A stretch of DNA of 64,000 nucleotides, taken from positions 186,001 to 250,000 of the forward strand of contig VSJF01000010.1 of the NCBI GenBank assembly GCA_009739215.1, given 5' to 3'. Of the stretch, positions 22,958 to 34,718 are shown in pieces. This stretch comes from Floccularia luteovirens. Taxonomy: Eukaryota; Basidiomycota; Agaricomycetes; Agaricales; Squamanitaceae. The notes under the pieces were generated by a model. That model saw nothing but the letters and a program-made list of their open reading frames with translations, was not told the origin of the DNA and searched no databases. The number at the start of each line of letters is the position of its first letter. The first letter of the stretch is position 1. The position numbers and the translations under genes were made by a program.

Positions 22958-24538
22958 TGGTGGTGAAGAGAGGTTAAGTGCGAGTAGGTTCAGAAACCTA
23001 TGGGACACAGCACTTCCGTCTGTGTATCTAAAATGTCTTCTAGAGATTGGTAAGAAGGAGGTTGTATGAGGTTACAGATAAATGCAATGTCGAGAGCGGA
23101 TAAAGAGAGCAAACACAGGACAAGGTCAAGAGAATAAGCAAATGCGAGAGACATCCAAGCGAAGCGAGGAAGAATGAAGTGACAGTGAGGTCCTCACTTG
23201 GACGAGCGAGTTTTTTACACTAAAGGGTCCAAATATGCCAACAGAAGAGTGTGAAGGACGATATTTGACAAGTTAGACGACTTATAGTGGGTGGAAGCGG
23301 TGAAATCAGTTAGGAGAGTGAAGAAACTTAGGGTGAGCTGGTTTTCTCTGCTTCTGAATATTCTCTGAGGAGAGGGAAAAGGGAAAAAAACTGAAATTTT
23401 TCCTAACTACTGTACAAGTTTTTGTTCTTCCTACAGAGAGAGAACATTTGCGAGTAGCTAGCGAAGTATTTTTAATTTTACTGTTTGTAAGACAGTGCAA
23501 AAAATGAGATAAATGGAGAAATAGTTCAAAGGGTGTGGGGAGAATCCGATCTTTAATAAGCGAAAGGGTAGGGGAGAAAATGAAGTAGTTATGAAGAGTT
23601 CGGTATAGTCAACAGGCCAGTGAGCGAGTGTGCAATGCTCACGTTGCACATGATCACGGAAGTCTGGGGTGTACCTCACTATTTTTGGAGTCGCACATGA
23701 GATAACCAGATGGCACAAGGGTGGACAAGGGTGCTGAGCAATCAGATAGCGTGATCATCAAGATAGGAAGGGCGATCCCATGGTCTGGTTATCTCGGTGG
23801 CCGTTAAGTGGAGAGTTGGTCAGGAGAAGTCACACATGATGTCACGGGGTACAGAGATTAAGAGAGGATGTGCAGGGGATCGATCGGTTGCTAGGCTGGA
23901 GGGGTAAAAGTGTTAAAGTTAGTAGATGCCATAACACAGGCATTAGTAAAGTATTAGTTCGCACTTTGTGCACTTTAATGTAAATGCCACAATAGTGGCA
24001 TTAGTAAAATACTTTCATTTCGCACTTTTACACTTAGTTTACATTTCTTAATGTTTCTGCTTTTGTTTTGTAGTTGTAGGTCCACTGAGTGTTGCAAAAC
24101 ACTCAAACGCGATATAGTGGACACTATTTATCACGCCTTATGGTTTCCTGGGTACAACAGGGCCAAACAAGTGCGCTTTCCTTATGTATCTAGAGATAGA
24201 TACTAGATACTTGCTGAAAACAAAGTTAATCATATTACACTTGTTTGAACGCATTTTAGAGGGTTTCTTGCATTGTATCTGACTGCTTACAGTAGTACAA
24301 TTGCAGAGTTCGGTTTGAACTTCAACAAAAAGAAGGAAGTAAGGGGAATTACATGGTATATTCAAATAGACATGTCCGAGGTTTCTATAGCTTCTGGATT
24401 GGTGTTAATATGACATAGAATCAGGAGAATATGTGGTAGGCTTATTGGTCGCTCGCTAATTGGATTGCTAAAGTTGTGGGTGGCAACCAATAGCGAGAAA
24501 TGGTGATTTCCGAGGCAAGGCTGTGTGGCCTTCCCACA
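22958..24538. mobile_element. Insertion F (1.6 kb) in the copia pol
   Basis: It separates the frame between NNSIFVGTT and IFDELLFPKCPDHNK. The right end, TTCCCACA, and a left-end segment with the hairpin AGGTT-CAGA-AACCT resemble the inner part of element D. No coding frame was found. Exact ends and a target duplication were not resolved, so a solo LTR is likely but unproven. Confidence 0.6.
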
Positions 24539-25500
24539 GCAGTAGTGCCAACAAAGATGCTATTATTGTGGAGTCACATGAAGTGATAACCCTTTACTCC
24601 TTCAGGGTGTCCAATGAATACCATCAGCTCTGATTAAGGAGCGAGTTTATTCACCCGTTTTTCTTCAGGGAGGTAGACATAGGCTCCATAGCCAAATATC
24701 CTTAGATGTGAAACTTCCAGTTTTTCCTTGTTCAGTACTTCATATGGAGTGCACCATTTCAGGCATGCCATTGGAGAACAATTATAGACGTATACTGCAT
24801 GTTCCATGCTAAATTCCCACCAGCTATCAGGCAGACATGCATCATGGTACATAGCTTCCACTTTATCCATTAAAGTGTGGTTAAGACACTCTGCGCGACC
24901 ATTCTGCTATGCTATATAGGGCACTGATTTCTCTGTGAAGAGACCCATATTCTTCAGCAATACCTCCATCTGCTGGAATTCACCCCCTCCATCAAAATGC
25001 CACCACTTAATTGAGCAGTTGTATTGTGTTTTGACAAATGCTATGAACCTTTGCATTGCAGCCTTTGAATCATCTTTGTGGTGCAAATTCATGGTCCATG
25101 CATGAGACAAAAAATCATTAAGGAAGATTATTATGTAGCGATATTTATGGTAGGATGCAATTGGATACTGCTTTAAGTCAGAGTGAACCAACTTAAATGG
25201 TGCAGAAGCTCGAGAAGAGCTTTGAGGGAAAGACTTAGAATGTTGCTTTCCTTTCAGACAGCCTGGACAAATGGGAGTCTCACTAGGCATCTCTAATGAT
25301 ACTGGGAAGCCTACTGTATTCTCAGGGGCTCTTTGGAGTACCTTCTTAGAAGGGTGTCCAAGATGCTTATGCCAAATATCATAGTTAGCTTTGTAAACCA
25401 TGACAGAGGCCTTAGCATTGGGCTTGCAAATAATTTGAGCATTGCACCAATAGATAGTGTCACCTTTTATGTGGGTTTCACAAGACAGAATTGGGTCATT
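24539..25500 (-). pseudogene. Copia integrase remnant
   Basis: The zinc-binding domain reads IWHKHLGHPSKKVL ... CPGCLKGKQHS. The core follows: FKLVHSDLKQYPIASYHKYR (first Asp), IKWWHFDGGGEFQQMEVLL (second Asp) and, after a stop at 24904-24906, QNGRAECLNHTLMDKVEAMY with the Glu. The stop is TAG where CAG or CAA (QQNG) is expected. Insertion F cuts the C-terminal part after NNSIFVGTT. Confidence 0.9.
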
Positions 25501-26408
25501 TTTGTCATCAATTATATTGATGAGGGACTGTTCACCTTTAACTCAAGTTTCCTTTTTCAAGAGAAACTCTCCCATAGAGAGCAAACAACCGCTCAATCCA
25601 GGGATAAAATAGACTAGATTAATCCTTGTGGTCTTTCAAGTTCTTCACCTTCTGTTTCCAGATAGCGGTATAACTACTTCATGGCTTACTAAGACAGTTC
25701 CCACTCCCTCAACATTAACCACCTGTTCAGAGGCAGTCTGGATGGGTATCAGGTGATCAAGACATTTGTATTCAATGAAGTCCTGTCTGTCATGTGTAAA
25801 GTGCATAGATGCTCCAGAATCCATAATCCATGAAGTATGATTAGGATCCTTTGCTTTTCCCTTACATTTCGAGCAAATGGCAAAATGATTATTTATTTGC
25901 CCCTGTGTGGGGCCAAGTGATACAAATGACATGGTACATAAAAGTCCAGAGCCACCAGGGCTCACATGGCTGGCTCTTACTCTGAGAAGAGGCCACTGTG
26001 TGTCTGAGTCAGCTTGTGCGCTTTTGCTTCTAGAAGATATAGATACTTGCCTCTCACTCTGATATCCAGTATCTACAGCTCAAGCTGCATTGACTCTTTC
26101 AATCCCTGCAGCATCTGCAATCTCCATGTCAATATCCATCTCTATCCAGCCATTAGTGGGACATGGATAATCTCTGTTGTCTTCTGAAGATCCGAGAGAT
26201 ATACTATCACCTGAATCGGATTGAGCCAGGTAGTGAACTGGCTCTGGATCAGAAGATCTGAGACATTTGGTTGGATGCTCACTCACCTCCTCTGGTACTT
26301 CCTCTATTCTAGAGGACTCCCCTACTCTATCCTGGACTGGTGCTAGCTCCTCAAAGGTTTTTAAGAACTGAGGAGTATGGGAAAAACCAGCCCAGTCTAC
26401 CAACTCAC
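25501..26408 (-). pseudogene. Copia gag-pol linker and protease remnant
   Basis: The linker holds RIEEVPEEVSEHPTKC and EPVHYLAQSDSGDSISLG, matching the family A gag at 640-790. The protease has the active-site block SWIMDSGASMHFTHDRQDF, the usual D-S-G-A of copia proteases, followed by VNVEGVGTVLVSH. Stops follow RVNAA and SGNRR. The family C LTR at 26409 cuts the frame at SRE/LVDWAG. Confidence 0.88.
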
Positions 26409-26551
26409 TGTTACTGTTTTGGGGTTTAGGCATCGTCGTTTACTGGTCTCGTCGTAAGTATGTCCGGGTTAGGGAACAGTTGGGGTTTGCTAGTCAGGTT
26501 TCCCTAGCCCAATGGTAGGTTATGCTACCACACAGGTTACAAACCACCTGT

Positions 26552-26913
26552 TGTTGAGCAGTACCCTGTGTTACACACAGTGGAGTGGAACTACCTTACC
26601 TTAGAGCTTACTTGTTGTGCTTAGTGGCTAATACTGACTACTACCAATAAATTGGACAAGGGGCATAGTACGAAGTACAAGGTCCTTATATATAGTTTTA
26701 CTGTATGTGCATATTTGTAAATAGTGGTCCATGCTAAATAGTTCCATAAGTCACATGTTCCTTGTAGAATGTTGTAGAACATCAAAGAACATGCTTAGTC
26801 ATAATGCACGTGACATATAAAACATATGATGAGTGAGTCACATGACTAGGTCATATGACATATCATGTTACATGAATTATGTGATCCTTCACGTGATAGT
26901 TGCTGTTGCAACA
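26552..26913 (-). repeat. Family E solo LTR, duplication CCTGT
   Basis: Plus-strand ends are TGTTGAGCAGTACCC and GTTGCTGTTGCAACA, flanked by CCTGT at 26547-26551 and 26914-26918. It is 362 bp and serves as the intact reference for the copy at 4790-5517. Confidence 0.95.
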
Positions 26914-27190
26914 CCTGTCAGGGTCTCTCTGAGGTCAGTTACAAAGGTGGGAACAGCCAGGCATTTCAGGCTGTATGGTGTCATCCATGCTGTTATTTAC
27001 AACTAACTTGCCGTCCTAGACAAGGGAGGGAGAGTCACTTAGGTGTCACTGAGGTAACAGAGTAATCGCTTGTGTTAGGAGGTACTCGAAACTAAGATTA
27101 AGCTAAGGCTTGACTGTAGTTTCGCGCTACTTAAATACAAGTATGCTACTTCTAATAATAGCTGAACGCATGTCTGCTCAGTAAGCTACG

Positions 27191-27279
27191 AGTCAGTGTG
27201 GAGTCATACAGAAGTATCTACAAGTCATTTAGAAGTAGACACAAGTCACTACGAGTTAATAGAAGCAGAATGCGAGTCA
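27191..27279 (+). repeat. AGTCA array in a family C LTR
   Basis: AGTCA or AGTTA cores occur with spacings of 11, 21, 21, 10 and 21 bases, so all sit on about the same face of the helix. A matching array lies at 63572-63662. Confidence 0.8.
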
Positions 27280-27381
27280 AGTACAGAACATGTATGGGAA
27301 ATAAGTAAACGAGGCAAGAACGCGTTGTGCACACGTTCTAAAGTCCAGGGAGATAGCGCGTATCCAGATAAGGTCATAACA

Positions 27382-28411
27382 CTCACGACTACAATGTACT
27401 TGTGAGTACAGAGTCTGTGGGTGTCTTTTGGCACCCATGCCAGTAAAGATACTAGCAACAGGTGGAGTGTAGTGCTTATGAGGATTTTCCTGGAGGAAGG
27501 GTGGCAGAGGCTCTTTCGAGAGTCACTCTTCCAAGGGGATGCGTGATAGACCTGGCATAGCCAGGGATGCTACATGTGAGTGAGCTATATTCTCATTTGG
27601 CTCGTCTGCTGTTTTTGCATTTTTCTTCTCTTCTTGTTTACCCTTACCTCTCCCACGACTGCCTCTGGTGCGCTTCTTCCCCTGACCATCTTTAGAAGAG
27701 TCTTCTTTTTTATTTTGGGTCTGGTCTTTGTATTGGGGGTTCTGCATCTTACTTTTGACATTTGACATTTTATTTGCCTTGCCTGCAGCGCTACTCAAGG
27801 TAGCTTTCTGAATGTTAGCACCAGTGTATTGATGCTGCGTGGCGTCGGCTACATCGCTCAGGCAGAGGGTCTGTGCATCTTGATTTTGCAGCAGTGTGGT
27901 GATAACCACATTCCATTTGTCTAGGATAGCTGCCAAGGCAATTAATGCCTGGAGCAACTCTGGGATAGCACAATCATTTTCAGTCATGCGGCTACAGATT
28001 TCCTGGAGTCTGAGAATATTAGTTTCGGGGTTGCCTCTGGACATTTTAAAGTCCTTTAGCTTTTTGTACAATTTGAAAATTGTCCCCAATTCCTTTTTCT
28101 CATATCTTGCAACAAGGAAATCCCATACTTCCTTAGCAGTTGTCATGTCCTTAACCAGTGCCCATATGTCAGAGGAGATCTGCATTCTCAAACAACCTAA
28201 TGCCATGATGTTCTTCTCTTCAAATTCCAGGGCCAGCTTCATTTTAAACTCATTAAAGCTGTTGGGATCCCCAGAAGGAAAGAGTCTGGTTCCCAACACA
28301 TACATCCAGAGACCAGAGGTTATCATAAAAGCCTGCATCTGGGACTTCCAGTCAAACCATTTGTTTCTGGCGAAGATGAAAGAGACAGCAGTGATGACAA
28401 ATGAAGTAGAT
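27382..28411 (-). pseudogene. Copia gag remnant (family B)
   Basis: The frame reads STSFVITAV, WFDWKSQMQAFMITSGLW, then LEFEEKNIMALGCLRMQISS, AKEVWDFLVARYEKKELG, LYKKLKDFKMSRGNPETNIL and LLQALIALAAILDKWNVVIT. This is the UBN2-type gag of Ty1/copia. A basic tail (GKKRTRGSRGRGKGK) follows in place of a clear CCHC knuckle. The expected start codon at about 28411 is ATA, and a TGA at 27523 follows IPLEE, so the frame is inactive. The remaining C-terminal part (PPFLQENPHKHYTPPVASIF) parallels the family A gag. Confidence 0.88.
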
Positions 28412-28663
28412 ATGCTTAAAAGTTTGTTTTGAAGTTGAGAGCTGTAAAAGACAGCATCAGCTCAACATTCATATCAATGATCAAGACATAAGGTGTAGCA
28501 AAGAGACATCATCTCGATACATAGTTCTGCCGAATGATAGTAGAGTAGTCAATAATACAAGCTCAACGCAATGCGGAGCAAGTACCAGAGACACTTAACC
28601 ATTCAGGTAGAGCTTAGTTCCAAGTCATCTTAGGCAGCGACGAATGCACCATAGAGACTGGCA

Positions 28664-28678
28664 CTAGAGCCCATAACC
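28664..28678 (-). other. Primer-binding site of the copia element
   Basis: Directly after the 5' LTR the minus strand reads GGTTATGGGCTCTAG. GGTTATGGGC is the copia-type primer site complementary to the anticodon region of initiator Met tRNA, used as a half-tRNA primer. Confidence 0.7.
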
Positions 28679-29099
28679 TGTTGAGCAGTGCCTGTCACAC
28701 ACAGTGATAGGAACTATCTTACCTGGGGTTCTTACTGTTGCTTAGAGGGGCTGTGCTACTAACTACTACCAAGTAATTTGGACAAGGTATATTGACATTA
28801 CTACCTTTGTTATATACATTATAGGCATGGCTGTGTAATACCTAATGTAGTTACCAGTGTGTACATGAAACACCTCGTGTCTACTCTGGGTATGACATGA
28901 GTCATACACGTTCCATAACATGAGTCATACACGTGTCCGCAGTAAGCTCTAGAATGCTCTAGACCATGTATGTCATTACATCTTAGTCATTATACTGGTG
29001 TGACCTTATCTTATCTTATCAGGTCTACAACACATGACTGACGAGCACGTGACTAATCACATGACTACTAATCTATCACGTGGAGTTGCTGTCGCAACA
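28679..29099 (-). repeat. Family B LTR (5' LTR of the copia element)
   Basis: Plus-strand ends are TGTTGAGCAGTGCC and GCTGTCGCAACA, followed by CCAAG. It carries the U3 palindromes (TCACATGA, ATCACGTGGAG) and a TATA-like ATATACATTATAG. Confidence 0.92.
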
Positions 29100-29104
29100 C
29101 CAAG

Positions 29105-29908
29105 CCTTTCCACAAAATATTTCAAGTCTTCATTCTGATGAGTGATTCTTGATGGACCTAATTATTTCCAGAATTGGGATAGTATTTACATGTTCCATGG
29201 AAAGGAATTTCAGTAATAGTAAGAATGAGACCACGAGGGATGACATCGATGGTAGATCGTCAAATTCGGAGGGGATCAGATCGATCACGGTTTATTATCA
29301 TTATTGGATCATGATGAAGATGTCCCACAAACCAGTGGCTATCCTTGCTACTGATTTGAAGTTGCAGGATGCTCTTCCAATGTTTTCAACCCGGATATCA
29401 TACGCGACCCAAAGGGGTTTCCAAGCATTGACCGCAATGCCTAGTTACGCTCAATTCTGGACAACCATTCAGTCTTCGATGAAGCTGACGATGAAACAAT
29501 GAAGAGGCTCTCCGAAAACTAAAGCCAAATTTTGTTGCAGGTTCGGCATCCTTCGGTTGGGGATCGGATAAAGAAACGGGTAGGTTTCATGTACAGCCGG
29601 TGGTGTATTTGTTGTGGAGTATGTCATGATTATCATTTGTAGACGAGTTCTACAGCTTTGAGAAATAACACTTAGTTATTAGAGAGATATTAGTTATCAA
29701 TACAATCACAGATATCATTCCTTGCTCTTGCTCTTGATTTCCTTCATGGCACATAGTTGAAATGAAGGAATTTATGTAAGCGATGAATCCACCTCTGTAA
29801 TTTGCAATCGATAAACAGAATTAAAAAGTGTAATAACCGTTGCAACCCTAAATAAGACGACAAATTGAACTGGAGAAATGTCCTGGCAGAGTTGTAAATA
29901 TTACAACA
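29105..29908. other. Unrecognised exon-like stretch and spacer
   Basis: Between the copia element and the fungalysin stop codon, plus-strand frames at 29,149-29,640 show short protein-like pieces (NPDIIRDPKGFPSID, HSVFDEADDETMKRLSEN, FVAGSASFGWGSDKETG) in different frames. They could be exons or a decayed gene cut by the copia insertion. I do not recognise the family. From 29,640 to 29,908 I see only AT-rich spacer. Confidence 0.3.
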
Positions 29909-32474
29909 TTAACAACCGATAGGAACTGAAGAATCGTCGTTATATCTGGCTGCGCGAACACCCAAACCACGACTGGCAAACGCCCTCCAAAGCAAACATT
30001 TGTTAGCACCAGCATAGCGAATGCGGTCAGCTAAAATCCATGCATCGCGGGCTGCAACGACTATGAAGAACGATTACTTGCGCACAATGAGGAATGTTTG
30101 AACATGACGTACAGGTTGGGTTGCATGGTTGCAATGCAAGTGCATCAATGAATAGGTGGAGGAAAACGACATTTCCTTCTCTTCCAAGTGGGTTTGTGCG
30201 AGCAATGCTTGACCATCCCCTGGCGCTGACAAGAGACGCATATACGTTGTGCAGCATGTTCGCCCAAACTTCGCCAATATCTGGATTTCCGTTGATTTAT
30301 AAGTTGTAGGGCATTATCATCGCACTTACCATGTACTTCGTCGAATCTTTTCAAGCTTGAGTAACGTAAGGGGTTCATTCGCCTGCAGAGTTCTGTGAGT
30401 TGAAACAAAATAAATGGTGATGACGGAATACATACGGATTGGTGGAATAAGGGTAGGTGCAAATTCCAGCTGCTCTGTTCACGACGAATTCACCAAGCTT
30501 GTAGTCACGGATGACACGAGATGTCTGTTCCGTCCACCTACGAAGAATATCAACAAATGCGGAGAGATGTTATGAGTTAATACATACTCAGCCAAGGCAT
30601 CTGACCAGCCTTCGCCTAAACCTCCGGATTCAAGTGTCTGTAGGCACCTACCAGTACCACCACCTGTCATTCGGTTGGTTATACCGTGACCCATTTCGTG
30701 TACAACGATGTCGTTCTCCAAAGAGCCATCTCGACGAGGCTGCGGCAGCTCAGCTGTTTATTCATGCAAATATGAACAAATACTTACGTTTGCTAAATTG
30801 AAAATGAACATCCCTGATGAATGGAGGCGACGGCGTCAGTGACCAAAATGATAGACTGAGATATATATCTCACTCATTTGACCAAATTGACCACTGCTCG
30901 AACATATTAGTTAAGTTTGATACGAATACAAGGAATACTGACTCTGGAGGAGTGAAGAACTGTGCATTATTCAATCCACGACTGTCTTGAATGGAAATGG
31001 TTACGCGATCATTGCCCTTGCCGCCTTTGCCAAAATTGTTGTTTTGAAAGTTGAACGACCTCTGTAGAGGTTTAGAACATGTCAAGCTGCGAAACTAGGA
31101 TATGTACCTCCGTGAATCCATATCTATTAAACGAGTCAGCAAAAAGATGATTAAATATTAGATGCGAATAATTACCTGTATGCGAGGTCGTGGATTGAAT
31201 TCACCAGATAAAACGTATTTACCCTTGCTGCATCTACATTTCTTGTCACGGTTGGATCGAATCTGAGATCAGGGCGATAGTTGAAGTTCAACGTGGGCGA
31301 TGACTCTCGTGTCACATTGGATGGATTGCCTTTGAATGCGACGGCATTGTTCCCGCTGAATCAAGTCAGTATATTGTGAGTTATTTTGATCCATCAAACT
31401 TACGATGTGGTCCTGATTTGAGTTGTAAGCATTGTGTATAAGTGATCTGAAATAGCAGCTACCTGAAATTACTTATCCCATCCGAGTGCCACCCTCGGGG
31501 CGAAGCAATGTTATCTTGTGGGTTGCTGACAATTTCAAATCCTTGAGATGGGTACTGTTTCTGTATGGGTAGAACGAAATACTAGTAAATTGTTCAAGAC
31601 ATTCAGCGATGTGACATATTCTTGAATACAAATTCACTAACCGATGCGTCCGCTCCGAAATCCGTGATGGAATTGATCTTTCCGGAGTGGGCGTCAACAT
31701 AAGCTTCATAAAACCTTCCCTTGTCCATATTTTCGACTTGGATAACATAGACTAAAACGGCAGAACCATCCTATTGAGCTAAGTAAGCAGTAAAAGGTGC
31801 GACGTCGTTATGTGTTGCATCTAATTCCTTTTCCGCGGTTTTGATCGCATCTTCAACCGAAATAGTTGCTTTCGGGTCTGCATATGATGCTTAACAAGAA
31901 TATCAGCATCGTATTTGTGAAAAGATTTATGGTGACATACTTATATTCATGATGGTCGAACCAAAAGACACAACTTTGTTATCTGTGTCGAAAGCTATAT
32001 TAGCAGCGGTGTTGATGACCTCAATACCATCCTGTGTACGAAAATTAAAATCATCGAAACTATATGTAGATTGAAAAACGTACGTGAGTCTGCTTGACAT
32101 AGCCGTTCTGGATTTGATCTGCTGAGTATCCTGACTTATAGCTAAGGTCTGATCCATTGACCCCAAGATGATTCGACATGTATTGAATAGACACATCCTC
32201 AAGAGTGAAGCTTTCGCGCTTGGATAATGGATGGTCTCTCGGTTCGTCATATGTCTGGTATTGGAATGAGAATAATAAATAATAGAATACTCAGTGACTG
32301 TTGACGTACCTCAAACGAAGGCTCTGGGTGGAAACTAGTGAGTTTACCTCCACTGGTCGTGCGGACATGAAGAACCGAATTCTGGAGATTCGCGGAATTC
32401 GAAGGTGCACCAAAAGCATTGCTAGAGACTATCATAGCTAGATATACCGCTGTGAACATCTTTGTGAAGGCCAT
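29909..32474 (-). CDS. Fungalysin, secreted M36 metalloprotease
   Basis: A zinc metalloprotease that digests proteins outside the cell. The start [20 protein letters not shown] is a signal peptide. A propeptide follows ([17 protein letters not shown] region, then [20 protein letters not shown]). The catalytic domain has [35 protein letters not shown] with the HExxH zinc motif, and [16 protein letters not shown], which carries the third zinc ligand Glu. The C-terminal exons read [39 protein letters not shown] and [13 protein letters not shown], ending SVPIGC. These match the fungalysin family closely. Many short GT-AG introns interrupt it; for example one with donor GTACGTCATG lies before the last exon. 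The frame looks intact across the exons I read. The gene begins the island beside the copia insertion and points toward it. Fungalysins need no partner in a cluster, so co-location with P450s may be chance. Confidence 0.92.
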
Positions 32475-33439
32475 GATATTAAGGGGTGAGGTGAAGTGTG
32501 TGTAGTACAATTTCGTTTTGACGGACGAATTGCTCTGACAGAAATTGACGAGAATTAGTCTGCATCTATAGATAATTTTAGAGGGGTTGTGTGTCGAATA
32601 TTAAGGAGGTTTTAAGACGGAAGTCTGTCCGATTACATCCTTCGAAACCTGTGCAGTTCAGGCACTTCCTTTTTGTTTCGTCTGAAGAACCACCAATATG
32701 GATTAGCTTTGGACAAGCCAAAGTAATACTCTCGTATTTGTATCATCGAAGAAGTGTTACTAATAGCTTTGATTTGTCGTTGTTGTCAGCAATAAGAGAT
32801 ATTCTTGTATCGAGTGAAGCACTCACACCATGCCTACTATACTGCTACAAAGTCTCGCAGAGTAAATATTGACCCTGCAGGCATATGGACTTCTAGGCGT
32901 CCGATTTCATTTCAAGGCGGAACTTTTGGTCGGGTGTGTGGTTAAATGTCTGAGCACCGCGTATCAACTCCTATAAGAGATACTAGCTGAAAAGAATGTG
33001 AGATAACAGACCTTTACTAGTCGAAAAGAATTGCTAAGATGTATACCAACCCCGAAGAGCAATATCTTGCATTGAGTATTGACTCTTGAGGACGGAAAAT
33101 ATAGACTCAACATAAGTACACAATTCATGGTTCATAATTAGAATTGCCGATCATTTACAAATTGCTTGCAGTTTGTAGTCGGCAAACTCCGCTCGATCAG
33201 AGTCATCCTTTGTAAGAGGAACGGGATATTTTAAATAATTCAAATATTCAAGGTTGTCATTCTGTTTCTTTGCGGGCTGTTTAACTCACCAATGCGGTCT
33301 ATCAAACGACTGATCCAGCTCCATATGAAGATATTGAGTTCATTCACATGGCATGTATATTCAGAAAAGAGCAAACATAGTGACATAGTAAGGGGCAACT
33401 TCGGTATTACCAAACAACACCCATTGGCAGGTGACATAC
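32475..33439. other. Intergenic region between fungalysin and P1
   Basis: No gene recognised. The part 33,240-33,439 is the 3' flank of P1; its reverse complement recurs in decayed form at 58,066-58,150. Confidence 0.6.
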
Positions 33440-34636
33440 TTAGGCAGGGACGAGTTGGAATCCACCCTACAACAACTTCAGTCGTAACCAACATTGATAT
33501 ATCTGTTTTACATACCTGATCTTTCTCAGAGAGACGCAGAGTCGTTTCGTCTACATAAAGAGTCAATAAATGACATACACAGCTAAGTGGGCTAGGTGCT
33601 TACTACCAAGTCTGGCCAGGTTCTGGTTGTAGATGGGAGTCTCATCCGTCATGTCGGCATTCATCAACTCGTTCTCTGTCGCAAGCAATATGTTAGAAGA
33701 TAGAAGACGCCAATAATAATGCGATAGCTTACGTCTGTATGCGAGACCAACGTAGGCCAACAAGGTGGGGTGGAAATCTGTCTCGACGGTCATGCCGCTT
33801 CTGCAAAATTAGAAAAATTAGAGTTAGTATTTATAGCCACATGACAGATAGTTCCATACCCCACACCTCTCCAGTAGAACATGGGCTCGTAGTTAACATA
33901 TCCATTCCTTTCATAAAACAGGGTTCCTGTACGGATTTGTTCAGCTTATGCTAACGGTGTCACATGCTGCACGACTTGCCTACACTCATGTCCTGTCTCA
34001 TGGAAGTGGCATTCTTTGCCTTGATCAAGGTACCGTAGCTGGCATCCTTCTTGGGTTCACTCCAGACATTGAGGCCATCTGAAGTCCTCTCGAGACGACT
34101 GAGGGTTCCGAGCTGACGAAATACATTAGAGACCTTGATGTACTGTTCATTAAAGAAGACCGCATACAGGAACTTCCTGGAAGACTGTTCCTTTGACAAT
34201 GTTGCCAGAGTCCTTGAGACACCTTGAGCTTTGATGGAGAATAATAATGTGCCAAGAAAAAACTGACGAGTTCACTCTGGGCAAAACCAACGCGACCAGA
34301 GTATGTGATGGTTGCAATTCCATCTATGCACCGGGTCAGTCATTGTTAAGGGTTTGTTTCTTTAAACAACTCACTTCCGGGTCTGCAGTCAATAACTTTC
34401 CTATATTATGCACAAGCATATAGTGAGATTGTTTGCAACTCGAAAAAAAAAAACTGACCATGCGACATATGCCTGGTCCATGGCAAGTTCATTGCGCTTG
34501 ATTTTTTGGAAGCAAAAAAGGATCCTGGTGGACTGCTCGAATATAAGACTGTGTATGAAGACATTGTTTGGTGATAGATCCTTACTTGTGCGAGGCCGGC
34601 CCATTGGATGGTGAGAGTTTTGCTGACAGATGCCAT
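33440..34636 (-). CDS. Intron-dense gene P1, unrecognised family
   Basis: First of three close copies. The predicted protein is about 215 residues in 11 small exons and has no signal peptide or membrane segment. It starts MASVSKTLTIQWAGLAQ and includes KIKRNELAMDQAYVAWKVID, then TYSGRVGFAQSEL, DSGNIVKGTVFQEVP, a central exon (LGTLSRLERTSDGLNVWSEP), EPMFYWRGVG, MTVETDFHPTLLAYVGLAYR and NTTLRLSEKDQ, and ends GGFQLVPA. I followed the same splice sites as in P2 and found no stop. The family is unknown to me; beta-strand-like segments (TATITYSGR) and the lack of a leader suggest a small cytosolic beta protein. P1 is head-to-head with P2 across 1.33 kb. TATAAATA lies 82 bp upstream of the ATG. Confidence 0.72.
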
Positions 34637-34710
34637 TGAGAAGAGAGTTGTTGCTTTGTTTGGTGTAGAACTTGAAAGTTTACTGTAGAAACAACTGGAA
34701 GAACCTCTCG

Positions 34711-34718
34711 TATTTATA
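34711..34718 (-). promoter_or_regulatory. TATA box of P1
   Basis: TATAAATA on the minus strand, inside the conserved CGTATAAATACGAGAGG block shared by all three P genes. Confidence 0.75.

Larger units (their letters stand above)
26409..27381 (+). repeat. Family C solo LTR, duplication CTCAC, with an E LTR inside
   Basis: It begins TGTTACTGTTTTGGGG and ends AAGGTCATAACA, flanked by CTCAC at 26404-26408 and 27382-27386. A family E LTR at 26552-26913 is nested in it. This gives three levels: E in C in copia B. Confidence 0.95.
19376..29099 (-). mobile_element. Full-length Ty1/copia retrotransposon (family B)
   Basis: Two 421-bp LTRs (28679-29099 at the 5' side, 19376-19796 at the 3' side) bracket gag, protease, integrase, reverse transcriptase and RNase H in copia order. 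CCAAG flanks the whole unit at 19371-19375 and 29100-29104. The primer-binding site starts GGTTATGGGCTC and the polypurine tract is GTGAGGGGATG. Four insertions interrupt it: family A LTRs at 20312-20693 and 21987-22297, insertion F at 22958-24538, and a family C LTR at 26409-27381. Without them it is about 6.5 kb. Several stops and a lost gag start codon (ATA for ATG) make it inactive. Confidence 0.92.

Noticed and set aside
22958..24538. A clean 5-bp duplication around insertion F
   Set aside because: CACTAC and CACCAC near the two joints are only an imperfect match and do not give TG...CA ends, so no duplication is claimed.
29149..29640. A gene cut by the copia insertion
   Set aside because: Protein-like segments fall in different frames with no convincing introns and no recognised family; left as an unassigned stretch.
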